Notes under the pieces: model-generated
Databases searched by the model: none
The model's input: only the letters and a program-made list of their open reading frames with translations
Told to the model about the DNA's origin: nothing
Translations under genes and position numbers: made by a program
Shown here: in pieces, positions 33,824 through 46,300 of the stretch
How positions within the stretch are numbered: position 1 is the first letter of the stretch
Layout of the letters: the number at the start of each line of letters is the position of its first letter
Origin: Chondrus crispus
Taxonomy: Eukaryota; Rhodophyta; Florideophyceae; Gigartinales; Gigartinaceae
Direction of reading: 5' to 3'
Assembly (NCBI RefSeq): GCF_000350225.1
Contig: NW_005179237.1
Span: forward strand, 35,019 to 99,018
Length of the DNA stretch: 64,000 nt

Positions 33824-35012
33824 TGCGCGTGAAGTCGGGAGAGAGCGGGAAAGGAGGCGAGAGGTGAGGGATTTCGGGGATGCGAAACGCTGGGGAAGAA
33901 GAGAAGAGGGAAAGAGAGAGAGCGGGGGGACAGTGAGTACGAGAACCCTGTATATGTAAACATTGCGTCGAAATAAGATTTGCGAGGGGCTCATACTGAG
34001 TAGGAGAACGGGGAGCCTGGGTAGCACAGAAAGGAAGGGTTGACGTTCCGATACGTGGTGAAGTTCTACGATGATGTGGAGAATTTGGCATAGTTACAGT
34101 AGTAGTGGGTGTCAAGGAAGTAGGGTCATGCAATTAAGGGTGATTACGTGAGTTAGGGAAACACGTCGTTGTATGGCGTCAGAAGGGAATGGGGATGTGA
34201 ATTTGATCTGTGGTTTGCCAGAGTCTGAATGAGGTGCAGGTTGAGCAATTTTGCTTTTGGTTGAAGTTATGAGTGTGCATCTCGAATTTGAGATTAAAGG
34301 GAGGAGAGGGATTACGGGAACACAGTTGTCCATGTACATTCCTAACAGTGGGGGCCGGTGGCTGTATACTTCCAAAAAATTCTTCGACCGACTTTCCTAC
34401 GCTGACGGCTTCCCAAGTCCAGGAAAATTCTAACTAATTGAAAACTCAATATTAACATTAAATATATAATGATTACAACATGCGCTAATTAGTAACGAAA
34501 GGAATACACTGGTTACATTCAACCACCAGGCCGGACTTGCGTAAATGTATTCAAAATTCCAATATTCTGAGAAACACACCTCGGTAAGAAACACGGGGTA
34601 GTTTTGATAGCGAGGGACTACTGTAGTGGCTATTATGTTGGTCGGGCTACTCTTTTGCTGCGGTTATGTACTGCCACAAGAGCGCGCCAGGGACTTACCC
34701 GTCTTACATGGACGCACCCGCCATAGCGTAGTGAATCATCTTCATGTCCACCGTAATCACATAATCTCAAACTTGGTCTGGAAGTGCAGGAAATTGTTTT
34801 TTTATTGTTAGGACCCTGTCAGTATTGGAACTTTACATGGAATCCCCACCGTTACCGTTGCTGTGGTGGACGAAGCCCTCTATACCGTAGTCTACGAAAA
34901 TTTCAGATCCTGGACTGATTAGGGTCTGTGCTTCCACGACCAAAATAGTCGGCTGGACTAATTGGGACGGGGAGACAGGTGTAAGTGGAGAGCGGGCTGG
35001 ACTAATTGGGAC
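33824..35012. other. No gene seen upstream of the RecQ gene
   Basis: Ser/Leu-rich frames continue upstream of the chosen ATG but look non-coding. The 34430-34620 stretch is AT-rich. A 44-bp unit containing GGACGGGGAGACAGGTGT repeats near 34951-35045 at the edge of the foldback arm. Confidence 0.5.
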
Positions 35013-36032
35013 GGGGAGACAGGTGTGAGTGGAGAGCGGGCTGGACACCATAGCACAGCGGTGGATGGAAGTATGCGAAGGCGCGGTGAGAGCAGCACGG
35101 CGGAGGTGGTGCCGACGAAGCGGCTTAGAGATTCCGGAATGCTTTTTAAAGATCCGTATCAGACCGTGTATATCTCACACGCGCACGGTGCTCCAGCTCA
35201 CGTTAGTCGACTGTAATTTGGTCATTCCTCATTCGAAACAACAAGTCCCCTCCACGTGTCATGGTCATGGGCGCAGATTGTGGAGTTCGCAACACTACTG
35301 TAACCTCTGGAGTGAATGCATCTCCACGCTGCAAAATCAGCACTGAAATGCTGACATACGTATTACGAAACGGAGTGAAAGCGCTTTTCGAACAATGCGC
35401 TATAATCATTTCGTTAATCGTGGTGGGCGCTATGTGCTCCCTAAGTTCTTCGGGATCAGCGACAAGAGCTAGTCTTTACCTTGAAATTCCAACTAAAGCC
35501 CTTCTCCAAGCGAAGCTCAAAGAAAACCCCCTGTCGCACCACCGCGATGGGCACGCTCGACCTCTCCGGCCTCTCTCGCGTAAAGAGCGTGCCGTGCTGT
35601 TCCAACAAGGTAGCGCGCAACCGGAGGCAAACGCGGTAGCGACTGTGTGTCGCTGCACTGGGTGACCAGCTGTTGCGCAAACGCATCACATGGCGACTGT
35701 GAGCTTACGCCTTCTAGAAAATTTCTTGCCGGTATTCAATTCAAAAGCAGGTTTCCTCGTGCAAAATGCGATGCTCCCCCAGTTTGGCCGTTCCCTTCGG
35801 ACAGAACGTCCTCCAGCCCTCCCGCGGACTACGCTCAGCGCCGCGTATGCTCGAACTAGCGCACGCGCAATGCGATGCACCCCTCCGGTTGGCCCTTCCC
35901 TTCGGGCAGAACAACCTCCAGCCAATACATTACGACAATTGGAGCAACGGATCCGTTTCACAAGCGTAACCTTGCCAGTGAGTTGTGCCCCGAAGACGCG
36001 CCTCCCCCTTTTCCCCTCGGTCCTCTCTTCCC

Positions 36033-36132
36033 NNNNNNNNNNNNNNNNNNNNNNNNNNNNNNNNNNNNNNNNNNNNNNNNNNNNNNNNNNNNNNNNNNNN
36101 NNNNNNNNNNNNNNNNNNNNNNNNNNNNNNNN
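36033..36132. other. Assembly gap (100 N)
   Basis: A run of undetermined bases at the inner edge of the left inverted arm. The true size is unknown. Confidence 1.
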
Positions 36133-36134
36133 AT

Positions 36135-36169
36135 CAGATAGAGAGCATATTTAATATGCTCGCTATCTG
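36135..36169. repeat. 35-bp imperfect palindrome
   Basis: CAGATAG and GAGCATATT pair with AATATGCTC and CTATCTG around a central T, directly beside the gap. Confidence 0.8.
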
Positions 36170-36415
36170 CTCCCGGAAGGCATAGAGTTCACTAAAAAGT
36201 ACTTCGAGGCGTGGGTTGACGACATGATCGCTGGCAAGATTGTCCCTGCCCCCAAGTCCGAGGCTTTCCCTGATCCGTCCGAAAACACTAGCCTTGTCTA
36301 CAATGTCGTCGGTAACCCCTGGCCTGATGAGGTCCAAGATACCGAGAAGGATGTCGTCATTGCCCAGGTCGCTGCGGCCACGATGAACGGAATCACAAAG
36401 CGATGCTGCCAGTGA
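36168..36415 (+). pseudogene. Protein disulfide isomerase fragment
   Basis: The frame reads LPEGIEFTKKYFEAWVDD, then MIAGKIVPAPKSEAFPD, VYNVVGNPWPDEV and DTEKDVVIAQ. FxxxxFxxWxxDxxxGKxxPxxKSExxP followed by VVG...DTEKDV matches the end of the b' domain and start of the a' thioredoxin domain of protein disulfide isomerases. The match stops where the WCGHC active site would follow. Only about 80 residues are present, without start, active site or ER signal, so it is a captured exon-sized piece. Confidence 0.6.
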
Positions 36416-37430
36416 TGACGTAGATGTCAGACCCAGGCGCTAGCTCGAACATGCGCGGTGCCGAGCATAGTCGGCGGGAGGGTGTGCGTGTGTGGCAGAT
36501 GGCGCGGCGGAGAAGGGGTCTCACGGTCCGGACGAGGACAGGACGTAAGGCCATTGCGAGCGTTTATAGCAGCGGGGAAGAGAGGACCGAGGGGAAAAGG
36601 GGGAGGCGCGTCTTCGGGGCACAACTCACTGGCAAGGTTACGCTTGTGAAACGGATCCGTTGCTCCAATTGTCGTAATGTATTGGCTGGAGGTTGTTCTG
36701 CCCGAAGGGAAGGGCCAACCGGAGGGGTGCATCGCATTGCGCGTGCGCTAGTTCGAGCATACGCGGCGCTGAGCGTAGTCCGCGGGAGGGCTGGAGGACG
36801 TTCTGTCCGAAGGGAACGGCCAAACTGGGGGAGCATCGCATTTTGCACGAGGAAACCTGCTTTCGAATTGAAGAGCTGGGCGAGATGCCTGATGTGCCGC
36901 AAGCTCACAGTCGCCATGTGATGCGTTTGCGCAACAGCTGGTCACCCAGTGCAGCGACACACAGTCGCTACCGCGTTTGCCTCCGGTTGCGCACTACCTT
37001 GTTCGAACAGCACGGCACGCTCTTTACGCGAGAGAGGCCGGAGAGGTCGAGCGTGCCCATCGCGGTGGTGCGACAGGGGGTTTTCTTTGAGCTTCGCTTG
37101 GAGAAGGGCTTTAGTTGGAATTTCAAGGTAAAGACTAGCTCTTGTCGCTGATCCCGAAGAACTTAGGGAGCACATAGCGCCCACCACGATTAACGAAATG
37201 ATTATAGCGCATTGTTCGAAAAGCGCTTTCACTCCGTTTCGTATTACGTATGTCGGCATTTCAGTGCTGATTTTGCAGCGTGGAGATGCATTCACTCCAG
37301 AGGTTACAGTAGTGTTGCGAACTCCACAATCTGCGCCAACGATCATGACACGTGGAGGGGACTTGTTGTTTTGAATGAGGAATGACCAAATTACAGTCGA
37401 CTAACGTGAGCTGGAGCACCGTGCGCGTGT

Positions 37431-37980
37431 GAGATATACACGGTCTGATACGGATCTTTAAAAAGCATTCCGGAATCTCTAAGCCGCTTCGTCGGCACCG
37501 CCTCCGCCGTGCTGCTCTCATCGCGCCTTCGCATACTTTCATCCACCGCTGTGCTATGGTGTCCAGCCCGCTCTCCACTCACACCTGTCTCCCCTCCTCC
37601 GTCAGATCTATTGACGGAGGCCGCACAATCCACGTGTCGCGCTTTACCGTTACCTCGTGCCCGAGTCCTTGGCGCCTTCTCGATGAGCACACCACAGTAT
37701 CGCGCCCTTGTGAGATATGCACCGTCTGATACAGATCTTTCAAAAGCATTCCGGACTCTCTACACCGCTTCGTCGGCACCGCCTCCGCCGTGCTGCTCTC
37801 ATCGCGCCTTTGCTTTCTTCCATCCACGGCTGTGCTATGGTGTCCAGCTCGCTCTCCACTCACACCTGTCTCCCCTCCGCCGTCAGAGCTATTGACGGAG
37901 GCCGCATAATCCACGTGTCGCGCTTTACCGTTACCTCCTGCCCGCGTCCTTGGTGCCTTCTCGATGAGCAGAACACACTA
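37431..37980. repeat. 280-bp tandem duplication at the right arm
   Basis: Two copies beginning GAGATAT (37431 and 37711) share GCATTCCGG, GCTTCGTCGGCACCGCC, the TTGACGGAGGCCGCA segment and GCCTTCTCGATGAGCA. Confidence 0.8.
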
Positions 37981-38012
37981 TGATACTGTGGTGTGCTCAT
38001 CGAGAAGGCACC
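37952..38012. repeat. 19-bp perfect inverted repeat
   Basis: GGTGCCTTCTCGATGAGCA at 37952-37970 is exactly complementary to 37994-38012 with a 23-base spacer. The adjoining GATACTGTGGTG also inverts sequence found near 37693. It marks an inverted junction at the end of the duplicated arm. Confidence 0.85.
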
Positions 38013-38247
38013 GTGCATATTTCACACGCGTGCGATTATCGCGATCGGCGGGATCTTTTTGTTCAATGCGGGGGTGATGGGTGACGACTCTCGCGAGAGG
38101 GTGGTGCGGTAATAGGAAGGGGAGCACTAGGCGCCTTGCGGTTCTGGTCGTCGTGCCGTAAATAGCCAGTATGCGCGGAAGACTACAGTAAGAATTTAGC
38201 CTATTTTTGGGAAAATTGTTAATCTTTTTACTCTGGAAAAGTCCTTT

Positions 38248-39854
38248 TTAGAACCGACTGCTGTTCCCCCCTTCTTTCGTCTCGCTTACGAAGGGACGAA
38301 GGGTTCCGCGCGGTTGACGACCAGACCACGCGGTTAGCCGCTTGCGTCGTTCGAGAGCAAGCGGGCCCCTGACCCATGGTTGTTCGGAGGACAATACCCC
38401 CGGGTGCCGGGGTAATTCGCCGTCCATATCCGCCAAGGAGGGCATGGCGACACGAGTCATACCCTCACCGCTCGCCCAGTTTCGAGACGGGCGAGGGTCA
38501 GGCTCGTACTCGGGGGACGGGTCACGGATGGTAGAGGTAGTCGGGGCGCGAGGAGCACCACCCGCCGGCAGGGGCTCCGACTGAGCCGAACGCAAGCGGT
38601 CGCGCTGGCATCGATAGCGCTCGCGATCGTACACCGCCCGCTCGTAGCCCGCCGCTTGGGGCTCGGACACCTTGCGCACGGACCCTAGCTAACGACTCAC
38701 TCGCTGCAGTTCCGCGGAGCGCGTCCCTAGGTCGTCACGTAGACCGCGCACTTCAGCACTCCGAGTGAGGAACCAGTCAGCCAGGGTATCGACTAACCCG
38801 CCTACGGTCCAATCGCGCTGGCGGGCCACGCCTAACGCCCGCACTACCTTGGGGGACGCCGCCAGCTCCCCGTGGGGGAGCACCAGCTCGCGTATGTGAC
38901 GCCCCTGGGTCGTGTACTGCCCCACTGCATCGGGCGGTGGGATGGGGAGGACAGTCGCTGCAGAGACAGGGTCCCCTACAGGATCACGGCCGGCGACCGA
39001 CGTCGGCCGAAAGAGGTTCACCGCGGTGCCAACGGATTCCACGGCCACGGCGTCGATGTCCCTGTAGCGTTTACGACGCCCGCGCCGATGCTCGGACCCG
39101 ACCCCTGCCCCCTCGGCTGCGCGTTGCCGGAAACCGACGGCACGAGGGGAGAGCGCGCTACGAAGGCGTCCGCTGTGGGATCGTACGTGAGATAGGAGCT
39201 GCGAGCTCCGGTCGTATAGTCCATCAGCGAACGGTGGTTCCGAGGGTTGACTTCGCTGGCGCGGTCCATGAGACCAATGGCATGGCCAAACGTCCAAGGG
39301 ACGTGAGCAGACCCGTGCTCGGACGGATTCAGGGCAACGTCGGGAACGCCCGACGCCATGCGCTTCACGAACGCGACCGTAGGGCCGGGCTGAACGAATG
39401 CCCGCTTGTTCATACATACCTCCAACATGAAGGCGCAGTATACGGACCACGCTCACTCGCGCTCATAATTGAAAGCGAGCCGCGGGTGGGCTGGGTGCTG
39501 ACGATCAACGCATGCGATGCCGAGGTGTTTTAGGATGGGGGTAACAGGGGATGTACCCCCAGAGAAGGAAAGCTCTCCCGTACGCTCGCGGGGAGGGCCG
39601 CAAAGTCTCTGACGGACAAGCCGGACGCAAGGGCGGCCGAGGTAACGACGCGACCGTCCGATTCGTTCTTTCCTCTGTAGGTCGACCAATCGTGGTGACC
39701 GAAACCCACACCGTATAACCGCATTAGAGAACACGATGATTTCTGGAGAGCGACAAGAGGCTTGGTGAAGGCGTAGGGGCGAGCGATACTTACAGCCCGG
39801 CCACCCCCGACAGTACGAAGCGTGGGGGGTCTACCTTCGCCGACTCCGTCAGGA
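38248..39854 (-). pseudogene. Decayed copy of the chromovirus antisense ORF
   Basis: The minus strand aligns with residues about 395-890 of the antisense protein of element C, with frameshifts. Matches include RFVLSGVAGLYVS, SLMRLYGVGFGHHDWS, FPSLGVHPLLP, FNYERE, DYTTGARSSYLTYD, KRYRDID and a C-terminal coiled-coil part (AVYDRERYRCQRDRLRSAQ). It reaches the C 5' LTR at 39854 without a polypurine tract, so it is not that LTR's own 3' end. It belongs to another, older element D. Aligned codons differ mostly at third positions. Confidence 0.8.
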
Positions 39855-40523
39855 TTGTAGTATAACCCCCCCCTGGGGCTTTATCTTAGATTAGATCAAC
39901 TCAGAATCGGATCGGTTACTGTAGAGCTCGATGCTCTACAGTACCACCACGTGTACCCCTGAGTACAGGGTGGGCACGTGTACACGTGTACGCGCGGAAC
40001 GAAGTGCGCGGACACACGTGTACTGTCAGCCCCGATGGCTGACAGTATTACAGTGTCGACCGATCGCTACAGTACGTCGCTACAGTACATCGGTACTGTA
40101 CTATTATGATAGGTTATTAGGTACATTAAATATGGAGCGGACCGGCGGCGGTGGAGGAGGACAAGGAGGGACTTGTCACCCACCGACCGTCAAGGTCCGA
40201 CTTCCCGCTTATTCTAAGGTAGCGTTCGCTAACTACCTTAGAGCGGCACCGAGCGCGGGTTGAGGACGCGCGCGGTACGCCCACGAGCCGGCTCCGCCTC
40301 CGCCCGTCGGTACTGGATCGTCACCCAGTACCGCGCCGGGGCGTCGAGGCGTCGAACCGCTCGCGCGTACCGGCGTCCTCCCCGTTCCCGCTCTACCACG
40401 CTACCCGGGCCCGCTGCCCGGTGCCGTTAGCTGGTGTCCCGCTTCACCCCCGTCTTCCCGTTCGGACGGGGTCTACGTCGAGCTGTGCATACACCCCTCT
40501 CCGTTGGGGGTGTTTATGCTACA
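39855..40523 (+). repeat. 5' LTR of element C
   Basis: 669 bp, TGTAGTATAAC...TTATGCTACA. It carries CACGTGTAC motifs (39948-40020), GCTACAGTAC...GTACTGTAC palindromic units (40068-40102) and a TATA-like ATTAAATATG at 40125-40134. Confidence 0.95.
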
Positions 40524-40524
40524 G

Positions 40525-40540
40525 TGGTCTCCCGACCTAG
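40525..40540 (+). other. Primer-binding site of element C
   Basis: TGGTCTCCCGACCTAG, one base after the LTR, identical to A and B. Confidence 0.75.
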
Positions 40541-40603
40541 AAGACCCTGGAGTCCGATCTCCGAGAAGACTTCCGCTTCCCTCCGCGAACCGATCGCGTC
40601 GAG

Positions 40604-43173
40604 ATGAGCCAAGAGTTTGAGCCCTCGATCCGCTCCGAAGCGGCGGATCTGAGTCCGGCCGCTGTGCAGTCCCCATCCGCCCCGTCGGGCGACGGCGACG
40701 CAGGTCCTCGTGACCGCGAACCGTCGCTCGGATCCTCCCAGGAAAGAGCGGCGGCGATGTTCGAACGCATAGCCGAATACATCGAGGAAGTCCGTACTTC
40801 CCTTCGGATCGATGTATCGGACCATGTATACACTCGATGTATGGCCGAACTCCGCTCCCGGCGTGAAGGGAGGTTCGATAGAGTGACGCAGTCCTTAGAG
40901 AATCTCCGAGCACTGATCGACGAGTTACACTCGCGGATCGTGCTCGTCGAAGACTCCCGTTTCGCCTCGCCCGGACCGTCCGGGCAAGGTCGCCCTGAGA
41001 GGCCGACCTCGGTGAGACGACCCGAGGACCGAACCTCTCCGTCCGCAGAGCAATTGGGAGCGTTCGCGCACCTCTCCGCTGAGCTCGACGCCACTCGTCG
41101 GCGTGCTCGTGACATGGAACGTACCATGGCCGAAAGGCCACCCGGTGCCCCCCCGAGAGGGCCCGGTGGTACCGTACCTCCGAGCGCCGCCGCCCCCGAG
41201 GGTTGGCGTCCGACTGGTGCCGCTACCAGTCGGACTGCAGAAGGAAGCCGTCCTCCGATAGACGCGAACTTCGCGTCTGAGACCCAAGCCTTGCCGCCTA
41301 TCGCCGGAAGTAGGCGGCAAGTGGACCGCGTATCGTACGCGGACGAAAAGGACCGTGGGGGAGCCGTCCGCGGATCCGGAGAACCGATGTTCTCCGTCGA
41401 TCCCGCTGGGGCGGCTACCCGCCGGCGAGTTACGCCGAGCATCCAGGTCCGGTAGACGTCCGTACGCTACCGGTTACCTCCTTCGGCACGCTGGGTCCCG
41501 CTGAACCCGGGCTCGAGCCGGTACATACGATGATCCAAGAGTTCAGCGCCGTTGCTGACTATCGTATGTACCGCTTGGACAACACCTCGAGGCTCGTTAC
41601 CTCGGGTGACGCAGGACGGATCGCGAAGTACGTCCAACGCTGTCGTGGGATCCGTCCTACGATGCGCAGCTTCGACGGTACCGACCCGATCCAGCTGCTG
41701 CCGTTCTTGAAGGATATCCGAATCACCTTCAACTCGCAACACCTGACCGAAGGTGTTGCGGTACGAGTCCTCGCGCACTTCCTCGAGCGCGACGCGGAGC
41801 GCCTGTATACGAGTTATACGATGCGTGGCCTCCGCGCCGGCCAGCTCCACGACGACGTGAGCTGGCCGGGGCTTGTGAATCAATTCTTAAAACGCTACCT
41901 CACGGACGACGTGTTAGGTGAAGCGTACGACGCTGTCGCTACGGCGCGACAGCAATCGCATGAGACGGAAAGCACGTTTGCCGACCGACTCGAGACTGCC
42001 GCGTTCCGATGCACGGCAGTCTTCTCCGAACAGTCCCTCGCGCACTACTTCGTGCGGGGACTTGCACCGGCAACCCGTGCCGCAGTATCCGAAACTGTGC
42101 AAAGGCTGCCAGGCAGTCAGAAGACCGATCTTCCGACCATCCGCCGTATCGCCACGGCGGAAGGTACAACGTACCGCGCCCGGCGCGGTTTACCTCTGCC
42201 GGATTCGAAACCGGCAGGGAAGGCTGGCAGGACTACGAAGTCCGCCGCGACAAGTTCGCCCGCCTCGACCCTCCATATCGGGGAGGATGAGTGGCAGGCC
42301 GACCCTGTCCTCATTACGCAAGGAGCAGGGCCCGTGGGGGCACGAACCCCTTCACCGATGTCGACCGGAACGACATCGAGTTACGCGACCGCCTTCGCGG
42401 CCACTCCAAGAGTGGCAAGGAGTACAGACCCCCGGGTCGCAGAGCTCGACATATCGAGCCGAGATGCAGGAGGCGAAGCGCCTCGCGTGCCCCTCCTCAC
42501 CGATGAGGAGGCGCGGCACGCGGCGACCTTCGCCTCAACGGACGGCAGCGCGTACGTGTGCTGGCTATGCCGTACGTACGGGCATGCCATGTACGCGTGC
42601 CCGTTCCTGTCGCCGGAACAACGGATGTTCACGGCGTACAGGAACTACCGCTACCAGATGGAGACGCGCCCCGGTGCGCGTAATCTCCTCCGGCAAGCGG
42701 TGGGCGAGGGCCGTCCCCCGCGTCAAGCTTTCCAGATCCGAACGGGTGGGGGCGCACGCTTCGCCCCCCGTGGAGGCGGGTACCGTCGTAACGAAGTCGA
42801 CCGTCGGGATCGACCCGCCTATCGTCAGGCGGACACAAGGTACCCCCGACAAGGAGAAAGAGGGGACCGAGACCGTTCTCGGTTACCCCAACAGGTACAA
42901 AATGCGATAATGTACCTGCAAGACTGGGTAGAGGATCCGTACCCTCTACCCACGGAGGGTCACGAAGGAGAGCCGACTCGCTTCGTCCCCCATATCCTGC
43001 GACGACCGGACGCCGCAGGTCAAGGCCCGGAAGTACCGGAGTACTTCGCCAAGGCCGCCGAGCCGCAGTGGGGGAATCGTCCCGACCCACGCGACCGGCT
43101 ACCGGAAGAGGACCTGGCCGTCGATAGCCAGGAGGTTAGCTCCGATAGCACGGGTAGTTCGAAAAAAGGGTAA
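40604..43173 (+). pseudogene. gag: Gag of element C, one frameshift
   Basis: Starts MSQEFEPSIRSEAAD like B. A one-base loss near 41405 (GATCCCGC where B has GATCCCCGC) ends the first frame at 41455. The rest continues in another frame through 43173. That second part holds the capsid-like domain (MIQEFSAVADYRMYRLDN) and a CCHC knuckle, CWLCRTYGHAMYAC, at about 42558-42600. Apart from the frameshift it is nearly the same protein as B Gag. The break leaves an N-terminal piece of 283 residues without capsid. Confidence 0.88.
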
Positions 43174-43285
43174 AGACGGTTACGTACACGCGGTCGCGTG
43201 AGCCGTCTTTTCCCCACGAACTAGACCCGACCCGGCGTGCTCGCCAAGGACACGGGGGGTATTGTCCGATAATACATCCCCCGCT
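43173..43285 (+). promoter_or_regulatory. Structured gag-pol spacer of element C
   Basis: The AAGACGG/CCGTCTT stem (43173-43209), the inner CACGCG/CGCGTG stem and the GGGGGTATT/AATACATCCCCC stem (about 43257-43284) match element B, although bases between them differ. Confidence 0.5.
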
Positions 43286-43313
43286 ACCGGAGGCGAGCCC
43301 GGGAGCTCCTGTA

Positions 43314-46300
43314 ATGCCGATACAGGAGGGAGCGCATGTCGAGGCCTCCGAAGGCCCGACGTTAGGAGAACAAGACACCGGGACAGCCGACGTCCCGGTG
43401 AGGCGTAACGATGGCGACGGGGGCAACGACGACCGAAAAGATTCGGTCGACCCCCTGACTCCCGCGAGCCCAAGGTCGCCGGAGAGAGGTCCGTGTCGTA
43501 CGGACTCGAGTAATCCGAGGGGCGTCACTGATCCGCGGACGCCCCAAGGAAGGGGGAGAAGGAAACGCAAGCGGGGCCAGCACCGAAACCGAGGGCCCCG
43601 ACGGAACGACCTCACCGATAAGGTCGCCCCGAAGGTTGTCGACGGCGTCATTTGCCTTATGACGTCGAAGATCTACAACGTCCTCGGCTCGATAGCCACA
43701 GAGGGAAATGCATTTAAACCCCGCACGATCGCTGTTGATACGTGCTCGGGGTATAATCTGGTGAGGAAGGCCGACCTTCCCCCCGATTGGACGCGTTACG
43801 TCGTGCACGACGCACCTCTGCCACGATTGGCAGGCGCGAATAGCAACCCCCTCAAGCTTTCGGCCGTCGTCCGCCTGGCGGTGCGGTTGAGGAACACGGT
43901 GTTCCGAATTCCGTTCGTAGTCGCGGACCAGCTCGCCGTGCCGGTCCTTCTCGGCACGGCCTTCATCGATACGCACGTGCGGTGTATCGACATCGAAGCT
44001 CAACGAATGGAGCTACGCCAAGGTGGTTCCGTCGCCATCGTTGACGGAAAGGGGGAGTCGACTCCCCCTACCAGGCGACACGGGCGACACACGGGTCGGC
44101 CAGACGTACGCGAGGAGGCCCCGCAAGCGATCCGAATCGCCCGCTGGGTTACCATCCCCGCGATGTCACAAGCCCGCGTGCGTGTGACAACCGCGGGGAG
44201 GGGCCTCGTGTTCCTGGAACCCAAGCCCTCACTCCAACACCGACATGGAGTGAGGCTGACGAATGGCGTCGCGGAGGTCCTACCGAATCAGACCTTCGAC
44301 GTCATCGTCGCGAATTTCTCACGACGAGAAAAGAGGCTTCCGAAGCACACCGTCGTGGGATACGCGAAGCGCAACCCCCTCGCGATCCTCACTCCCGAAC
44401 GTAAGGTCGCCGAGGGGATCGCGCACGCGCTACACCTGACCGACTTGACCGATCAAGTCGGTGGGGTAGGAGTTGGCCGATCCAACTCCGACGATAAGAC
44501 CACCGCCGGGGGCAGGGGGGTCGACCCGGTCGAACGGTCACCTTTAGGCCAACCGACGGCGAGGGGTACTGTACTCTCCCAGCAAAAGGATCCCGAAAAT
44601 CTACCGAGGGATTGGGAAAAAGAGATCGACCTGTCATACATCGATGATGACAAGCTCCGTGGCCACGTGCTCGAGATGCTCCGTAAGCACTCGAGTCTAT
44701 GGAGCGGTGCGCTTGGAACGATCCAAGCCACGGAGCACCGCATCCCCCTCGAACCGGGAACGAAACCGATTCGTTCTATGCCCTATCGGAAGGGCCCGGC
44801 CATGCGCGAAATGGTTGCGAAGGAGGTCAACAAGATGTTGAACGCAGGGGTTATCGAACCCGCGAGCACCGAGTGGGCGTCCCCGGTGGTGCTCGTACCG
44901 AAGAAAGACGGCTCTCTTCGGTTCTGCGTAGACTACCAGCGTCTCAACGCGAAGACCGCAGCGGATTCGTATCCGCTGCCACGAATGGACGACTGCATCG
45001 ACTCGCTAGGAGATGCAGCCGTCTTCACCACGTTGGACTGCAATTCCGGTTATTGGCAGATCCCGGTCGCTCCGGAAGACCGGGATAAGACCACGTTTAC
45101 GACGCACATGGGCACGTTTCGCCACTTGCGCATGCCGTTTGGACTCAAAGGGGCACCGGCCACCTTCCAACGTGCGCTCGACATAATACTCTCCGGAGTC
45201 CGCTGGCAAATATGCCTCGTCTATCTCGACGACGTGATCGTGTTCTCCCGTACGCACGGAGAACACGCGAGGCATCTCGATACCGTCTTGAGCTTACTGC
45301 GGAGTTCCGGTATCTCCCTTAAGCTCAAGAAGTGCAGCTTCTTCCGACCGAAGGTGCACTACCTGGGGCACGTCATCTCCCCAGGCAAGTTGAGCGTGGC
45401 CGATACGGCGGCCGACGCTTTCAAGACGTTCACGTTCCCGAGGACGTTGACGCAAGTGCGCTCGTTCCTCGGGGCGTGTAACGTATACCGCCGATTCGTT
45501 AAGGGGTTCGCTAAGATTGCACGTCCTCTGACCGACATGACGCGCAAGGATTCGGATCCCGATTTCTATAACCCCACGGAGCTGCAACTTCAGGCGTTCG
45601 AGAACCTTAAGAAGTGCATGATCGCTCCGCCGATCCTCGCGTTGCCCCGGCACGGTCGTCCGTACATGATAGACACCGACGCGAGTGCCTACCAACTCGG
45701 CTGCACCTTACTTCAGGAGCACGAAGAGCCGAACGACTGGCGCCCCGTGGGGTATTGGTCGTACTCACTGTCCGATAGTGAGCGCAACTACAGCGCTACC
45801 GAACGCGAGTGCTTCGCCGTAGTGTGGGCCGTCCGCACACTACGGCCGTACGTAGAAGGCACGAAGTTCACCGTACGGACGGACCATGACGCCCTCCGAT
45901 GGCTCATGTCCCTCACCGAGAGTTCCGGAAGACTCACCCGGTGGCGGCTACGTCTGGCTGAATACGATTTCACCATTCAGTACCGCCCCGGACGCGTGCA
46001 TCAGGTGCCCGATGCCCTGTCACGACTCGTGTCGCCGAAGGTCGCCGATGACCTTCGCTCCACCGTCGAGGTGGATGACGACATCCCCACTTTCGACGGG
46101 GGCACGACAGTTCGAGACGTATCGAACGAGCTCGCGGACCACGCTTGTACCGCGAGCTGTGATCATCAGGCCGTCCATGTCTTCGTAACGACACGGAATC
46201 AAGCCGAAGCCCGAACAAGGTCGCGCGCACGGACGCGCGACGAACCGCGAGGTGACGACGAAGACCCCGCTCTCCAAGGACCCAATTCGTTTTGGGAGGA

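Larger units (their letters stand above)
35013..37594. mobile_element. Foldback element with about 1-kb inverted arms
   Basis: The left arm (about 35013-36032) is repeated in reverse complement with few differences at about 36577-37594. The assembly gap (36033-36132) lies where the left arm would continue, and the right arm extends inward to about 36430. The loop carries a protein disulfide isomerase fragment. Long inverted arms with a captured host exon resemble Mutator-type foldback or Pack-MULE elements, but no transposase is present and the termini are not clear. ORFs in the arms mirror each other and show no protein features. Confidence 0.65.

Noticed and set aside
33170-34027. Separate zinc-finger gene upstream of the RecQ ORF
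   Set aside because: It lies in the same frame with a single TAA between, and the next ORF has only a GTG start, so one broken gene is more likely.
35690-36921. Mirrored ORFs in the foldback arms
   Set aside because: Each is the reverse-complement copy of the other. No domain or protein-like composition is seen.
39855-40523. LTR read as the 3' LTR of the upstream antisense-ORF relic
   Set aside because: No polypurine tract precedes it and the relic is cut mid-ORF, whereas a primer-binding site follows it. It is the 5' LTR of C.
40473-41141. Minus-strand ORFs opposite gag in B and C
   Set aside because: They mirror the codon pattern of gag, and their conservation follows from gag itself.
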